Origin: Paragorgia papillata
Lineage: Eukaryota > Cnidaria > Anthozoa > Scleralcyonacea > Coralliidae
DNA length: 64,000 bases
Direction: 5' to 3'
Assembly (NCBI GenBank): GCA_035771165.1
Contig: JAWNZC010000469.1
Location: 1,142,001 to 1,206,000 of the forward strand
The notes under the pieces are model-generated. The model did not search any database and had not been told where the DNA came from. It saw nothing but the letters and a program-made list of their open reading frames with translations. Position numbers and translations under genes: made by a program. Positions 1 to 8,174 of this stretch are shown in pieces. Position 1 is the stretch's first letter, and the number at the start of each line of letters is the position of its first letter.

Positions 1-716
1 AAAACTTTGGATTGGTTGTCATTATTGACATCTTTGGGTTTCATTTTGATAGTACTGTGGATTGTGTTGTTGTAACTTTTAACAAATTTGTCCAAACTAT
101 CTAACCACTTCTTGTTCCCTTTAAAAGTAAAAAATTTCCACATCCTGGTTTTCAGAGTTCTGTTAAATCTTTCCACAAGTGCAGCCTTTCTGTGGGATCT
201 GGATGAAAAATATTTTATGTTTAGAGATTTCAAAAGAGTTTTTACTCCAACATTATAAAATTCCTTCCCTTCGTCAAACTGGACTGTTTCTGGATATTTA
301 CCAAATCTTTTCTTAAATTCTTCCAACATTTTGCTAACACCAGGCACCATAGCGACAGTACTTTTTCTATGGACAGGAACAGCGAAACCAAATCTTGACA
401 AAATTTCAATACCTGTCAATATCCACTTTTGGTCATTATTTTCAGAACCAAATTTTGCCATATCCACCAAGTCCATTTGCATTTGGTCAGCAAGATTTTT
501 AACAAATGTTTTCTGGTATTTTTTTGGTTTTTTGATGGGTTTGTGTAAAGTAAAAACTTTTTGGCTGTGCAACCACTCCTTAACTTGTTTTTGGGTTATT
601 GAAGGATTTTCTTCAACAGCAGCTTGGTAAAGTTTTTCCATGGATTGGTAACCGGTTACAGGATTGTAGTAAATATCTCGTAACTCAAGATCAATGAGTA
701 AAAGTTTATCTTCCAT
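1..716 (-). CDS. Polinton-type DDE integrase (3' part missing)
   Basis: The frame is open from an ATG at 716 to the window edge, giving 238 residues; the C-terminus lies outside. The N-terminal part (residues 12-60, with KQVKEWL and FTLHKP) is the typical lead-in of Polinton/F54H12.3-type integrases. The catalytic core shows D82 in QMDLVDM, D148 in VQFDEGKEF and E182 in ALVERFNRT, with 33 residues between the last two. SYNNTIHSTIKMKP follows, as in the retroviral integrase core fold. It would cut and join the element ends to host DNA. The start is preceded by AAAATAAA, the same start block as other genes here. It is transcribed away from the plus-strand pair at 795. Whether a chromodomain follows cannot be seen. 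Confidence 0.9.
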   Translation of the reverse strand, partial: MEDKLLLIDLELRDIYYNPVTGYQSMEKLYQAAVEENPSITQKQVKEWLHSQKVFTLHKPIKKPKKYQKTFVKNLADQMQMDLVDMAKFGSENNDQKWILTGIEILSRFGFAVPVHRKSTVAMVPGVSKMLEEFKKRFGKYPETVQFDEGKEFYNVGVKTLLKSLNIKYFSSRSHRKAALVERFNRTLKTRMWKFFTFKGNKKWLDSLDKFVKSYNNTIHSTIKMKPKDVNNDNQSKV

Positions 717-794
717 TTTATTTTAAGGGAAACTGGATTTTTTTTGCAACTTCTTAAAAATTATGAGAATCCTATTTTGAACTTTAAATAAACA
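717..794. promoter_or_regulatory. Divergent promoter region of the Polinton
   Basis: This 78-bp AT-rich spacer separates the integrase start (minus) from the 400-residue gene start (plus). Both edges carry the start block seen across the element: TTAAAATAAA before the integrase ATG and TTTAAATAAACA before the ATG at 795. It is the only divergent gene pair in the visible element, so it is the natural place for early, two-way transcription; that role is inferred. Confidence 0.45.
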
Positions 795-1997
795 ATGACA
801 GAATTTAAAAAAATTTCAGAATCTTGGCCAAAAGAGTGGGATGTCTTTGGAACAGTCCAAAAATTTTCCAAACAACCAAAGGCTTCTGTAAACATAAACA
901 CAATTACCATATTTGCAAATGAAAGAGAAAACTTCATTGTAAATTTGAATCCCATAGATTTGACATTCCAACAGCCAATGAAAACAAGGAACCCAACACT
1001 AAATGATTTCCTTACTATTCCATATTTTACAGCCATTGCTGCCAGTTATGTTGCAAGTTATTTGTGTGGTATTTCTAACAAGCATTTCCAAAATAATTTT
1101 AAAAGATTTCGGTCTTCTTTTTTAACAAGTATTGTTCATTACCACTATGTTTTTCAGGTAAGGAGGTTTTTAAAACATCCGAACAAACTTAGAAGATTTT
1201 TGAAAGAAGATGTAATAAAAATTTTGCAACACAATCCCAACGATGTTTGGATAAAAAAAATAAGTAACTCCACACAAAGTGCAAAAGAATTTACACAAGA
1301 TATGAAAGACCTCGGATATGAAGTTAGATATGTAAATTTAACAAAAGAGAGTTATGGGAGAATCAACACATATGAGGAATTGGTGTCAGCTGGTTCTAGG
1401 CATTCCGATGATTTTAAACATTTTGTACCAAAAGATTCCAATGGATTGACACTATTGGGTCAAAAGTTATTCCAACAATCCTTAGAATCTTTTGTTTACT
1501 GCGTTTTGGGAGCACAGGCAAAAACAAGGTGGGTCATTGTTGGCGAAGGTGCTAAAAGTTTACAAACACAAGAGGTGTTTAAAAAGTTAATGGAGGATAC
1601 AATAGCACAGGATGACATTACTGTTTCTATTTCAAATATAAGGCAGGCCATTAAGTCCACAAATGTTGTTCTGAATTTTGCCATATCCCCAGGTTTAATT
1701 TTGATCCCATCAGACATGAGAATTCTTATTAATCCAATTAGTGGGTTCAATAATGTTCTTACACTGGCCACAAATAGGATGGTTCTTGGGCTCAACAGAC
1801 ACTTAAATGTTGGCAAACCTTTTGTAAAACCCATTGAAACTATTGATGATGTTGTTAAAATTAATGAAAGAAAATACAAACCAGGAATATTTACTCCAGA
1901 AAATCCAGAAAAAGATAACGACAGATTACCAGAAGTTTTTGGGGCTTCAATTGGAACGGTTTTCTTGGTATTTAAAGGAATATCAAGATTAATTTAA
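795..1997 (+). CDS. Unrecognised 400-residue Polinton protein
   Basis: I do not recognise this protein. It begins at an ATG preceded by TTTAAATAAACA and ends 13 bases before the next plus-strand gene, so the two probably share a transcript. The sequence is lysine-, asparagine- and phenylalanine-rich. A moderately hydrophobic stretch lies near residues 75-93 (TIPYFTAIAASYVASYLCG), a possible hydrophobic core near 230-250, and the C-terminus ends in a hydrophobic segment (GASIGTVFLVFKGISRLI). It has no nucleotide-binding loop, zinc ligand set or polymerase motif. Its orientation opposite to the capsid genes may mean early expression, but that is a guess. It could be a virion component or a divergent replication factor. 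Confidence 0.75.
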   Translation: MTEFKKISESWPKEWDVFGTVQKFSKQPKASVNINTITIFANERENFIVNLNPIDLTFQQPMKTRNPTLNDFLTIPYFTAIAASYVASYLCGISNKHFQNNFKRFRSSFLTSIVHYHYVFQVRRFLKHPNKLRRFLKEDVIKILQHNPNDVWIKKISNSTQSAKEFTQDMKDLGYEVRYVNLTKESYGRINTYEELVSAGSRHSDDFKHFVPKDSNGLTLLGQKLFQQSLESFVYCVLGAQAKTRWVIVGEGAKSLQTQEVFKKLMEDTIAQDDITVSISNIRQAIKSTNVVLNFAISPGLILIPSDMRILINPISGFNNVLTLATNRMVLGLNRHLNVGKPFVKPIETIDDVVKINERKYKPGIFTPENPEKDNDRLPEVFGASIGTVFLVFKGISRLI

Positions 1998-2010
1998 ATA
2001 AAAGTGAGCA

Positions 2011-2661
2011 ATGTCATTTCAAAAATTAAATGTTTCATACTTTCCAATCATTGAAACCGTCGAAGCTTCGCAAAAACCAAAAGATTTTAACAAAAGTCTT
2101 CTTGAACTTGAAACACATAAGGACAGAAGTAGTTGTTGTAAAGCAGGGAAAGAAGAATTCCAAGGATCCATAATTTGTGGAAAATGTGGTCTAATGTTGT
2201 TAAAGTTGCATGCATACAACCACAAAGAACCTTTAAAACCCATTTTGAAAAGATATGTAAAAACATTTTGGAAACTGTTCCCAAAGGAAGATAAAATTGT
2301 TGGTTACGAGATCATGAAATTTTTTGTTAAGTCCAATAAAACCCTTGTAGGATCGGGTTTGGTTTTAGACAGAAAATATAGTATGAATTACATTATGTTC
2401 ATCATTATTAGAATCTGCAAAAGAGATGATCTTTTGAAAAAAATGAAAAAACCAACTTCATCAGAACTAAAAACATTTGACGAGATAAGGTTCATTCTAA
2501 ACTATTCCCCCAGAGATAACACCTACATAGCATACCAAACAGGGTTCAAAGTTTTTGGCAATGCTCTCAGTGTTGAAAATGTTTTGAAAATAGAGGAAAT
2601 GAGTGGTATCAGAAAGTGTAAGGAGTATACAAAAATCATTGAAGAAGGTAAGAAACTTTGA
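2011..2661 (+). CDS. Zinc-ribbon-like protein, possible viral transcription factor
   Basis: This is a 216-residue protein whose N-terminal third carries a cysteine set C42-C43 ... C56-x2-C59-G, a zinc-ribbon-like arrangement. The rest is basic and helical looking, with no recognised catalytic motif. Zinc-ribbon proteins of large DNA viruses include late transcription factors such as the VLTF-3 and TFIIB-like groups; a similar job here is a weak inference from the ribbon alone. It sits just behind the 400-residue gene on the plus strand. An AT-rich hairpin at 2,689-2,711 follows the stop. It could equally be a nucleic-acid-binding structural protein. Confidence 0.6.
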   Translation: MSFQKLNVSYFPIIETVEASQKPKDFNKSLLELETHKDRSSCCKAGKEEFQGSIICGKCGLMLLKLHAYNHKEPLKPILKRYVKTFWKLFPKEDKIVGYEIMKFFVKSNKTLVGSGLVLDRKYSMNYIMFIIIRICKRDDLLKKMKKPTSSELKTFDEIRFILNYSPRDNTYIAYQTGFKVFGNALSVENVLKIEEMSGIRKCKEYTKIIEEGKKL

Positions 2662-2688
2662 GAAACTTTGTAAAAACCTTTTGAAAAC

Positions 2689-2711
2689 TTATAACAAAAA
2701 AAATGTTATAA
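2689..2711 (+). terminator. AT-rich hairpin after the plus-strand gene pair
   Basis: Perfect 8-bp stem TTATAACA/TGTTATAA with an A-rich 7-nt loop, 28 bases after the stop at 2,661 and 24 before the convergent gene end at 2,735. Almost the same hairpin with the same flanks recurs inverted at 3,454-3,475, again sense-oriented behind a gene. A 3'-end signal is therefore likely. Confidence 0.6.
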
Positions 2712-2734
2712 ATTTTTACCAATATTTTTAACCC

Positions 2735-3136
2735 CTAGACAACAACTGCCAACAACCAACCAGCACCAGCCCCTAAAAGTGTTACAGTAATGGTCATATA
2801 TTTTTGCATTTCATCACTTGGTTGGTAATAATCATCAAGTTTCGGCTCCACTGGGTTTTCTTCTTGTAAGATTTCATGAAGTTCTTGGAAAGCCTTTGAG
2901 GTATCTTGCATGTTGTAGTTTGCATTCCGGATTTCGTCTTGTAATTCTCTGACCTTGTCCTTTCTTTTAATTTCATTCTCAAAAAACTTTTCTTTGTCTT
3001 TTTGAAGTTTTTCTGTTGCCAAATTATGTCTTTTCGCCTCATCAGCATAACCATGTTTGTTAAATGACTGGAACAAATATCCAGCACCAGCAAAGGCAAC
3101 TGCATTGAACAACCCTCCTGCTATCATTGATGCCAT
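2735..3136 (-). CDS. Membrane-anchored coiled-coil protein
   Basis: This 133-residue protein has a glycine/alanine-rich hydrophobic N-terminus (MASMIAGGLFNAVAFAGAGY), a charged helical middle (about residues 35-90, rich in K, E, R and Q, predicted coiled coil) and a hydrophobic C-terminal segment (ITVTLLGAGAGWLLAVVV). The start is set by AAAATAAATGG at the gene front. It lies beside another small membrane protein (3,200-3,430), forming a membrane-protein pair near the capsid genes. Small membrane proteins in Polintons and adintoviruses are often thought to be virion or entry/exit factors, so a virion role is inferred. I cannot name the family. Confidence 0.72.
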   Translation of the reverse strand: MASMIAGGLFNAVAFAGAGYLFQSFNKHGYADEAKRHNLATEKLQKDKEKFFENEIKRKDKVRELQDEIRNANYNMQDTSKAFQELHEILQEENPVEPKLDDYYQPSDEMQKYMTITVTLLGAGAGWLLAVVV

Positions 3137-3199
3137 TTATTTTAAAAAAAGAAGTTTGACTTTTTTGCAGTTCAAATTTTAATCATTTCGTTCCAATTT

Positions 3200-3430
3200 T
3201 TATGCTTTCTTTGGATCCACATTTTTCGGAATGTATCCTTTGTCCTGTGCCATTTTTACAGTAAATAACCCACCAGCGACCGCAACCCCAAGTTTAGCTG
3301 TTTCTTTAAAACTTGCTGGGGCTGCTAAGGATTGTCCTGTTAACTTTTTAACAACCATACTTACTCCAACAGCTGCAACTGTTATCAAAGCTGCTTCATA
3401 CAGATCATTTAAAACCTCGTTCTTATTCAT
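3200..3430 (-). CDS. Small two-helix membrane protein
   Basis: This 76-residue protein has two hydrophobic segments, LITVAAVGVSMVV (about 16-28) and LGVAVAGGLFTVKMA (about 47-61), separated by a polar linker and followed by a lysine/proline-rich tail. The ATG follows ATTATAATAA, the common start block. Position and composition suggest a minor virion or membrane protein. No enzyme motif is present. Confidence 0.7.
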   Translation of the reverse strand: MNKNEVLNDLYEAALITVAAVGVSMVVKKLTGQSLAAPASFKETAKLGVAVAGGLFTVKMAQDKGYIPKNVDPKKA

Positions 3431-3453
3431 TTATTATAATAATAGGAAAAATT

Positions 3454-3475
3454 TATAACATTTTTTTGTTATAAG
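3454..3475 (-). terminator. AT-rich hairpin behind the 61-residue gene
   Basis: Perfect 8-bp stem TTATAACA/TGTTATAA with a T6 loop. Read on the minus strand it lies 14 bases after the stop at 3,490. It repeats the 2,689-2,711 hairpin, including the flanking GAAAACT and AAATTTTT, in the sense orientation of its own upstream gene. Confidence 0.6.
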
Positions 3476-3489
3476 TTTTCAGAAAAGTT

Positions 3490-3675
3490 TTAGAAGATTT
3501 TCAAAATTTCAATTACTTTTACATAATTCTTTAGAGCAGCTATCAAATCATTTACAGCCACCTTCAAGTTTGTCAGGTTTTGGTTTCCATTTCTTTTTAA
3601 AACTAATTCCAAGCTTACCAAATAGTTTAACACCTTTTTAATGACTTCTAAATTTTGTTCAATATTTATGTTCAT
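3490..3675 (-). CDS. Small 61-residue helical protein
   Basis: I take the ATG at 3,675 (MNINIEQNLEVIKK) as the start. A longer frame to 3,795 would overlap the penton-like gene, whose stop is at 3,698. The product looks all-helical with regular leucine/valine spacing (VIKKVLNYLVSLELVL), so a coiled coil or helical bundle is plausible. Function unknown. It is followed by the hairpin at 3,454-3,475. Confidence 0.55.
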   Translation of the reverse strand: MNINIEQNLEVIKKVLNYLVSLELVLKRNGNQNLTNLKVAVNDLIAALKNYVKVIEILKIF

Positions 3676-3697
3676 GTTTTTTATTTTCAAAAAGTTT

Positions 3698-4345
3698 TTA
3701 TGGAGTCTCATAATTCTGTGGACACAAAAAAATCTCAAGAAGAATATCGCCAACATTGTGGTCAACTTTAAATTTAAGTTCATTGTAAACACCATTGTCT
3801 AACATTGCCTCAGAATTGATGTTTGCAAATTTTTCAACTGACCCCTTCAATAATTGTTTTGTTGTAATTGGAAGAACTGCGGCTGTTCTGTCCCGTTTTC
3901 CTGAAAATGATGTCCTAGTTCCATCAATCATTTCGCAAGATATACAAACAAATCTCATTCCACGATTTATGTTAACTGTTTCTGGACTGACAAGGTTTGC
4001 TCCTCCCCTAATTACTGTTGTTTCTGGATATCCTAGCAAAGGACCAAGTTTATTTAGGTGGAGGTGTTGTGTTGGGTATAGTCTGATTTTACAACTGTAA
4101 GGAAGTAATTCTGACTTTATTTCGTTTTCCTTTAAAACCCTCATAATCATACCAACAGTCCAATAGCCATTGTCGAAACTAATTTTTTTTGATCCATGCA
4201 TAATATATGTTGGGCTCGTTAGGTTATTGTAATCCCAAAAAACTGTTGCATCTTTAACCATTAGTTTGGTATCTTCAATGATCAAAGGATCTTCAAATTT
4301 TACAGTTGTTTCTCCGTTTTTCAGCAAAATTCTTAGGTTCCTCAT
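3698..4345 (-). CDS. Putative minor capsid (penton) protein
   Basis: This 215-residue protein is rich in predicted beta-strand. A central stretch (MRFVCISCEMIDG, about 130-142) followed by a loop and a C-terminal strand pair (NELKFKVDHNVGDILLEIFL) resembles the layout of Polinton minor capsid proteins, which form single jelly-roll pentamers at capsid vertices. It sits between the packaging ATPase (45 bases upstream) and small genes, as minor capsid genes usually do. The start follows AAATATAA. No cysteine motif or enzyme signature. Assignment rests on size, neighbourhood and strand pattern rather than a decisive motif. Confidence 0.62.
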   Translation of the reverse strand: MRNLRILLKNGETTVKFEDPLIIEDTKLMVKDATVFWDYNNLTSPTYIMHGSKKISFDNGYWTVGMIMRVLKENEIKSELLPYSCKIRLYPTQHLHLNKLGPLLGYPETTVIRGGANLVSPETVNINRGMRFVCISCEMIDGTRTSFSGKRDRTAAVLPITTKQLLKGSVEKFANINSEAMLDNGVYNELKFKVDHNVGDILLEIFLCPQNYETP

Positions 4346-4389
4346 TTATATTTACAAAAACTTTTAGAATTCTTAGGCTTCAAAAATTT

Positions 4390-5019
4390 TCAAAAATTTA
4401 TTAAGTTTTCTCCAAATGGTTCAACGATTTTGTGGTCATATGGATGGATTAAATTGATCTCCAATTTTGAATATTTTTTGGATTTTAATGTTTCTTTTAT
4501 TTTTTTCTCTTCCTCTTTTGGTATGTCTAAATAATCATCTAAAATAACCTGCATATCCTTTCTGTTTGGGTTGTAAAATGTAACCAGTTTTGAAATATTT
4601 TCCCGATATGGTTTCGCGATACTTGTTAATTGCTGGGTAACAACTATTGTACTAATATTCATATGTCTGGCACCAAAACCAAGTTTTACCAACTCGCTGG
4701 TCCTGTTTTTGACACTCTGTCCAGAAGCACAGTCATCCAAAATAATCAAACTTGGGGTTCCTTTGCAATAATCAACAACATATTTTAAAAAATCTTCAGA
4801 CTCATCTTGATCGCAAGGGATGACGAAGAATCTTGGATCATGTAGGTGTTCCCATTCCAAATATGTTTTGTTCCATACAAATGTGGGACATATTAAAACT
4901 ATATTTTCAAATTTTTTTTTATAATTTTTAACTAAATTTTTTAGTAAGTAATGAGTCTTTCCACAACTCGTCATTCCAACAATAATCATATTAAATGGTT
5001 TTGGGTCTTCGTTTTCCAT
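4390..5019 (-). CDS. A32/FtsK-HerA-type genome packaging ATPase
   Basis: This 209-residue P-loop ATPase should pump viral DNA into capsids. The Walker A motif GMTSCGKT spans residues 15-22, Walker B SLIILDD ends at D95-D96, and the sensor strand STIVVTQQ lies near 123-130, the order of the poxvirus A32/HerA group. I start at 5,019 (MENEDPKPF), which follows AAAATAAA, rather than an in-frame ATG eight codons earlier that lacks this block. Length fits Polinton ATPases. It lies between the proposed capsid and penton genes, the usual morphogenesis cluster. Confidence 0.92.
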   Translation of the reverse strand: MENEDPKPFNMIIVGMTSCGKTHYLLKNLVKNYKKKFENIVLICPTFVWNKTYLEWEHLHDPRFFVIPCDQDESEDFLKYVVDYCKGTPSLIILDDCASGQSVKNRTSELVKLGFGARHMNISTIVVTQQLTSIAKPYRENISKLVTFYNPNRKDMQVILDDYLDIPKEEEKKIKETLKSKKYSKLEINLIHPYDHKIVEPFGENLINF

Positions 5020-5095
5020 TTTATTTTGGAAAGTTTTTATCAAAAGTTTTTACCATGTGTTACCAAATTTTTCGTCATAAGGTTACCAACATTTT

Positions 5096-6307
5096 TTAAT
5101 AATTAACACTCTGGAATGCTCCTCCTTGGACTTTCAATAAGCCATCTGAGAGAATGAAAACATGACATCTGAGATCTGTTGATGTTGCCTTTTTCTTAAT
5201 TTCCAACATAATTCCAGATTGTGTGGTCAAAAGTTTTGTACCATCGCCATACACAGCATTGTCATTAATTGACCGAAGATCCACAACAAGTGCAAACTGG
5301 TTTTCTGTAAAGAATTCGTCAGCTTGGATTGTTGGATAATTGGTATGTCTGAAAAGTCTTTCGGCCTCTTCAAACAATCTTCGTTTTGGGATGCCTTGGG
5401 AGTAAATACTGTTTGGCACTCCTTCGATGGTAATTTTGACCCTTTCAATGTTTGGGTACACAAATTCTTCCGATCCTCCTCTTGTCGCTTTTGTAAACAA
5501 CATTACAACCGCCTTCATGCTCTTTCTTGGCAGATTGATGGTTTCGTTAATTAGTGTTGTTGCGGCAGCCCATGGTGTGGTTTTCATCAAAGTTACATGT
5601 TCAAATGAAAGTGCGCGACCCATTTGGTAAGAAGATTCAATTTCCTGGACCAAGGCAAAGTTGGTAATGGTTTCATACTCCAACTCGATATTTTCCAAAG
5701 AATAACCAGCCACAGATTGACTACTTTGTGCCTTCATAATGGCGGCAGCTTTTGGTAGTGTAATTATGTATTGCAAGTCATTCGCCATACTGTGGGGTGC
5801 ATATAACCCATGATCCTTTAAAATCTTGTCCAACTTGATCCTCTGTTTTGTTCCATACACAGCCGCATATGTATCAGAAGAGGCATCATCAGATTTCGAA
5901 ATAAGTTTTCGCTGGTTTTCTGTTGCAATACCATCTTCAATCATGTTTGCCCTCTCATGTTTGTCCATCCACAAGTCTTTGTATGTCCCCAAAAGGCTCT
6001 CTCCCGTGTTGTCGTAAACCTTCTCACCTGCAAATCTAACTTCCAAACGTTCTTGGAGTTGTTTCGCGAGGTTGTTGTTAAACCACGACTTTGTGTTTTT
6101 GTTTTTAAAGTCGAACAGGAGGAACATTTTGTCAGGAACTAGTGTTGTTCCTGGTTTAAGTTTTGGGATATGGATGTAAATTACTTCTCCCTCATTAGCA
6201 GAATTGGGGTTGAAAGTAATTACATTTCGAGCTCGTTCCCCAGTTATTGAACTTCTGTGTAACCGGTTATAACCGGGTTCTAATTCAACTTCTCTCTCTG
6301 TATTCAT
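5096..6307 (-). CDS. Putative major capsid protein
   Basis: This 403-residue protein is the largest in the element apart from the collagen fibre and lies directly upstream of the packaging ATPase. Strand-rich segments alternate with loops through two halves, with LEPGYNRLHR near the start, KTSWFNNNLAKQLQERLEVRF-like text around 75-95 (exact residues differ slightly), FVYPNIERVKITIEG around 280-294 and ALVVDLRSI in the C-terminal third. A double jelly-roll major capsid is expected at this place, and no other long gene fits that role. It is shorter than many Polinton capsids (often 450-650), so it may belong to a divergent cnidarian group. The start follows ATATTATAATAA. Confidence 0.72.
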   Translation of the reverse strand: MNTEREVELEPGYNRLHRSSITGERARNVITFNPNSANEGEVIYIHIPKLKPGTTLVPDKMFLLFDFKNKNTKSWFNNNLAKQLQERLEVRFAGEKVYDNTGESLLGTYKDLWMDKHERANMIEDGIATENQRKLISKSDDASSDTYAAVYGTKQRIKLDKILKDHGLYAPHSMANDLQYIITLPKAAAIMKAQSSQSVAGYSLENIELEYETITNFALVQEIESSYQMGRALSFEHVTLMKTTPWAAATTLINETINLPRKSMKAVVMLFTKATRGGSEEFVYPNIERVKITIEGVPNSIYSQGIPKRRLFEEAERLFRHTNYPTIQADEFFTENQFALVVDLRSINDNAVYGDGTKLLTTQSGIMLEIKKKATSTDLRCHVFILSDGLLKVQGGAFQSVNY

Positions 6308-6332
6308 TTATTATAATATATTGGTAAAAATT

Positions 6333-6581
6333 TTAATAATTATTGAAATATTCATCTTCATCTTCTTCTCCTTCAAAATCATCTGGCATTAAATCATCGA
6401 AATCTGCCCATAAATGATAACAATGGTTTTCATTATAATTTCTGGTATCATATTTACTATACAACAACCAAAGTTTGTATCCTTCGTAACTCCCCCTTGA
6501 AATTAAAAAAATTAGTTTTCCAATATTAAACCAGTTTTTACTTCCAAAGGCACATTCTGTTGCATAAGAGGTAACAATCAT
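6333..6581 (-). CDS. Unrecognised 82-residue protein with acidic tail
   Basis: Starts at an ATG following ATTCAATAA and ends 26 bases before the capsid gene start. It is tyrosine/tryptophan-rich in the middle (YKLWLLYSKYDTRNYNENHCYHLW) and ends in an acidic tail (FDDLMPDDFEGEEDEDEYF). Function unknown. Its place right before the capsid gene suggests a structural or chaperone role, but there is no motif to prove it. Confidence 0.6.
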   Translation of the reverse strand: MIVTSYATECAFGSKNWFNIGKLIFLISRGSYEGYKLWLLYSKYDTRNYNENHCYHLWADFDDLMPDDFEGEEDEDEYFNNY

Positions 6582-6586
6582 TTATT

Positions 6587-6616
6587 GAATTTCTTTCCAA
6601 TTGTGGAAAGAATTTC
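6587..6616 (-). terminator. 12-bp stem hairpin behind the frameshifted membrane gene
   Basis: GAATTTCTTTCC pairs with GGAAAGAATTTC with one mismatch around a 6-nt loop (AATTGT). On the minus strand it follows the stop at 6,636 by 20 bases. Placement matches the other 3' hairpins in this element. Confidence 0.5.
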
Positions 6617-6635
6617 ATTTTAAAAAATTTAGAGA

Positions 6636-6987
6636 TCATATTTCGAAAGATCCTTGAAAAACTGTTTTTGACTTGTTAACCTTTCCTTTACTTTCTTCTG
6701 GCTCTTTCTTCCATTTGGAGTAAGTAATGTAGGTGGTAATTAGGGCTGCCACTGCTCCAATTATTGCACAAGATGTAGAGATGCTTACACCATTTTCTTC
6801 TTCTGGTTCTTCTGCTCGCTCCTTCTCCATTTTGATTTTTTTTCTTAATTTTGCTTCCTTACTTATTGCAGCAAGTTTTTTTCCCTTGAGCAACTCTTTT
6901 GGGATTTTTAACATGGACAGGAGGAGGAGTTTTCGTAATAGTTTGCTCTGGTTTTTGTTCAGGTTCTGGTTTTTGTTCTTGTTCCAT
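6636..6987 (-). pseudogene. Membrane protein gene split by a one-base frameshift
   Basis: An ATG at 6,987, preceded by the start block AAATTAATAA, opens a proline/glutamine-rich frame with TITKTPPPVHVKNPKR. It stops after 42 codons, just past a run of seven A (minus strand, about 6,886-6,880). The next frame carries on with a lysine-rich helix, a glutamate-rich linker and one membrane segment (CAIIGAVAALITTYITY). An in-frame ATG at 6,914 (MLKIPKELL) could restart it, but it lacks the start block. One extra A in the run explains the break. Options are an assembly indel, real decay, or a programmed +1 shift. The joined form would be a single-pass membrane protein. Confidence 0.6.
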
Positions 6988-7034
6988 TTATTAATTTGTT
7001 ATATTTTGTTTAACAGCTAGTTAAAATTTGTTTG

Positions 7035-8153
7035 TTAAGCTAGTTGAAATTTGTTTAGACAAATAGGTGGAGGTTGTTCCTTCTTCTCAGCTTTTTTAAC
7101 CAGATATTTTTTTTCATTTAATGTTCGCTTTTTTCTTTTCTCATCAGAGATCAGACTTGCATAATGGATTAATGTTAAAACTGAAAAATTTGTCTCAACA
7201 GGGTTTTCCCAAAATTTATCGCACTCACTTTCGTCATATTTTTCAGGACATTTTTGGGAGAATAGGTGCCAAAGGTTTTTACCATATTCTTCTCCATGGG
7301 TTTCGTTGTAAAGAGCGAAACCAACAGCCCTCCACTTTGTATAGTCTTCGGCAATATCTTTTGGTATCTGGTCAATATAGTTTTGTAACTCTTCCTCACT
7401 TTTTTTGGTATGGTCATCAAAGTTGATAATGGTTGCATTTCTTACCTTTTGTTCGGTTTCTGGTAAAAACGATAATTTGTTAACAAAGGTGTGTGGCTTT
7501 TGTCTAACAGAAAGTAAAAATATTAGTTCATGGTTAGAATATTGGCTTGCCACATGGTTTCTCTTCTCCTCAATTATGTAACTCAAAAGATATGGATCTG
7601 ACGTTGGACTTTTTTTGGAGCCATATAAAAACCAGTTCCCAGCAATAACAGCATTGTCAAGTTGGATGGTTGTTTCATTTTGTACAAGTTTGTTTATGTA
7701 CAGTCTTTCTCTCCTTGTTAACCAAACATGTGGGAAATGTAGATGAAAACCATTTTTGTAAGTTTTGTCATCTTTAAAATATCCTGGTTTTTCCAAAACA
7801 AAACAGTTCAAGTTTGTTTGATTAACAAGAAGTTCTTTCAATATTTTTTGAAATAGTTTTGCCAATTTTAAGACTTTCTTTTCTGTGTATAATGGTTTGG
7901 GTTCCTTAAGTTTTTTGCTAAGATCAATGTCAACAATGACGGGACCAATGTTTGTTGTTCTTTCCAAAAGATATTTGTTAAAGTTTCCGGATCTTAACAA
8001 AAATGTGTAGGCTTTTGTGTATTTATTTAAAAAATCATCTTCATTTTTTACAGAATATGATCTTTTGTTGAAAATATCCATATGTGTAATGTTTTCTTTG
8101 CTATAACTTTCATACAACAGAGATGATAATGTGTTTTGTTTAAACTTAGACAT
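7035..8153 (-). CDS. Archaeo-eukaryotic primase with PriCT-2-like tail
   Basis: This 372-residue protein carries the D5/herpes-pox type primase signature: PVIVDIDLSKK with D75 and D77 (metal ligands), GFHLHFP with H137 and H139, and the basic motif AGNWFLYGSKK near 171-181. Residues about 255-345 (YTKWRAVGFALYNE, then YDESECDKFW) match the PriCT-2 layout. No SF3/D5 helicase domain follows: the protein ends about 25 residues after this region, so it is a stand-alone primase. It should prime copying of the element and may be its main replication gene, because no PolB is visible. A short tandem repeat (about 21 bp) straddles its stop codon (7,012-7,055). Confidence 0.85.
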   Translation of the reverse strand: MSKFKQNTLSSLLYESYSKENITHMDIFNKRSYSVKNEDDFLNKYTKAYTFLLRSGNFNKYLLERTTNIGPVIVDIDLSKKLKEPKPLYTEKKVLKLAKLFQKILKELLVNQTNLNCFVLEKPGYFKDDKTYKNGFHLHFPHVWLTRRERLYINKLVQNETTIQLDNAVIAGNWFLYGSKKSPTSDPYLLSYIIEEKRNHVASQYSNHELIFLLSVRQKPHTFVNKLSFLPETEQKVRNATIINFDDHTKKSEEELQNYIDQIPKDIAEDYTKWRAVGFALYNETHGEEYGKNLWHLFSQKCPEKYDESECDKFWENPVETNFSVLTLIHYASLISDEKRKKRTLNEKKYLVKKAEKKEQPPPICLNKFQLA

Positions 8154-8174
8154 CTTACTTTTATTATTTTTTTT

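Noticed and set aside
331..630. 99-codon plus frame at the window start
   Set aside because: Antisense shadow of the integrase.
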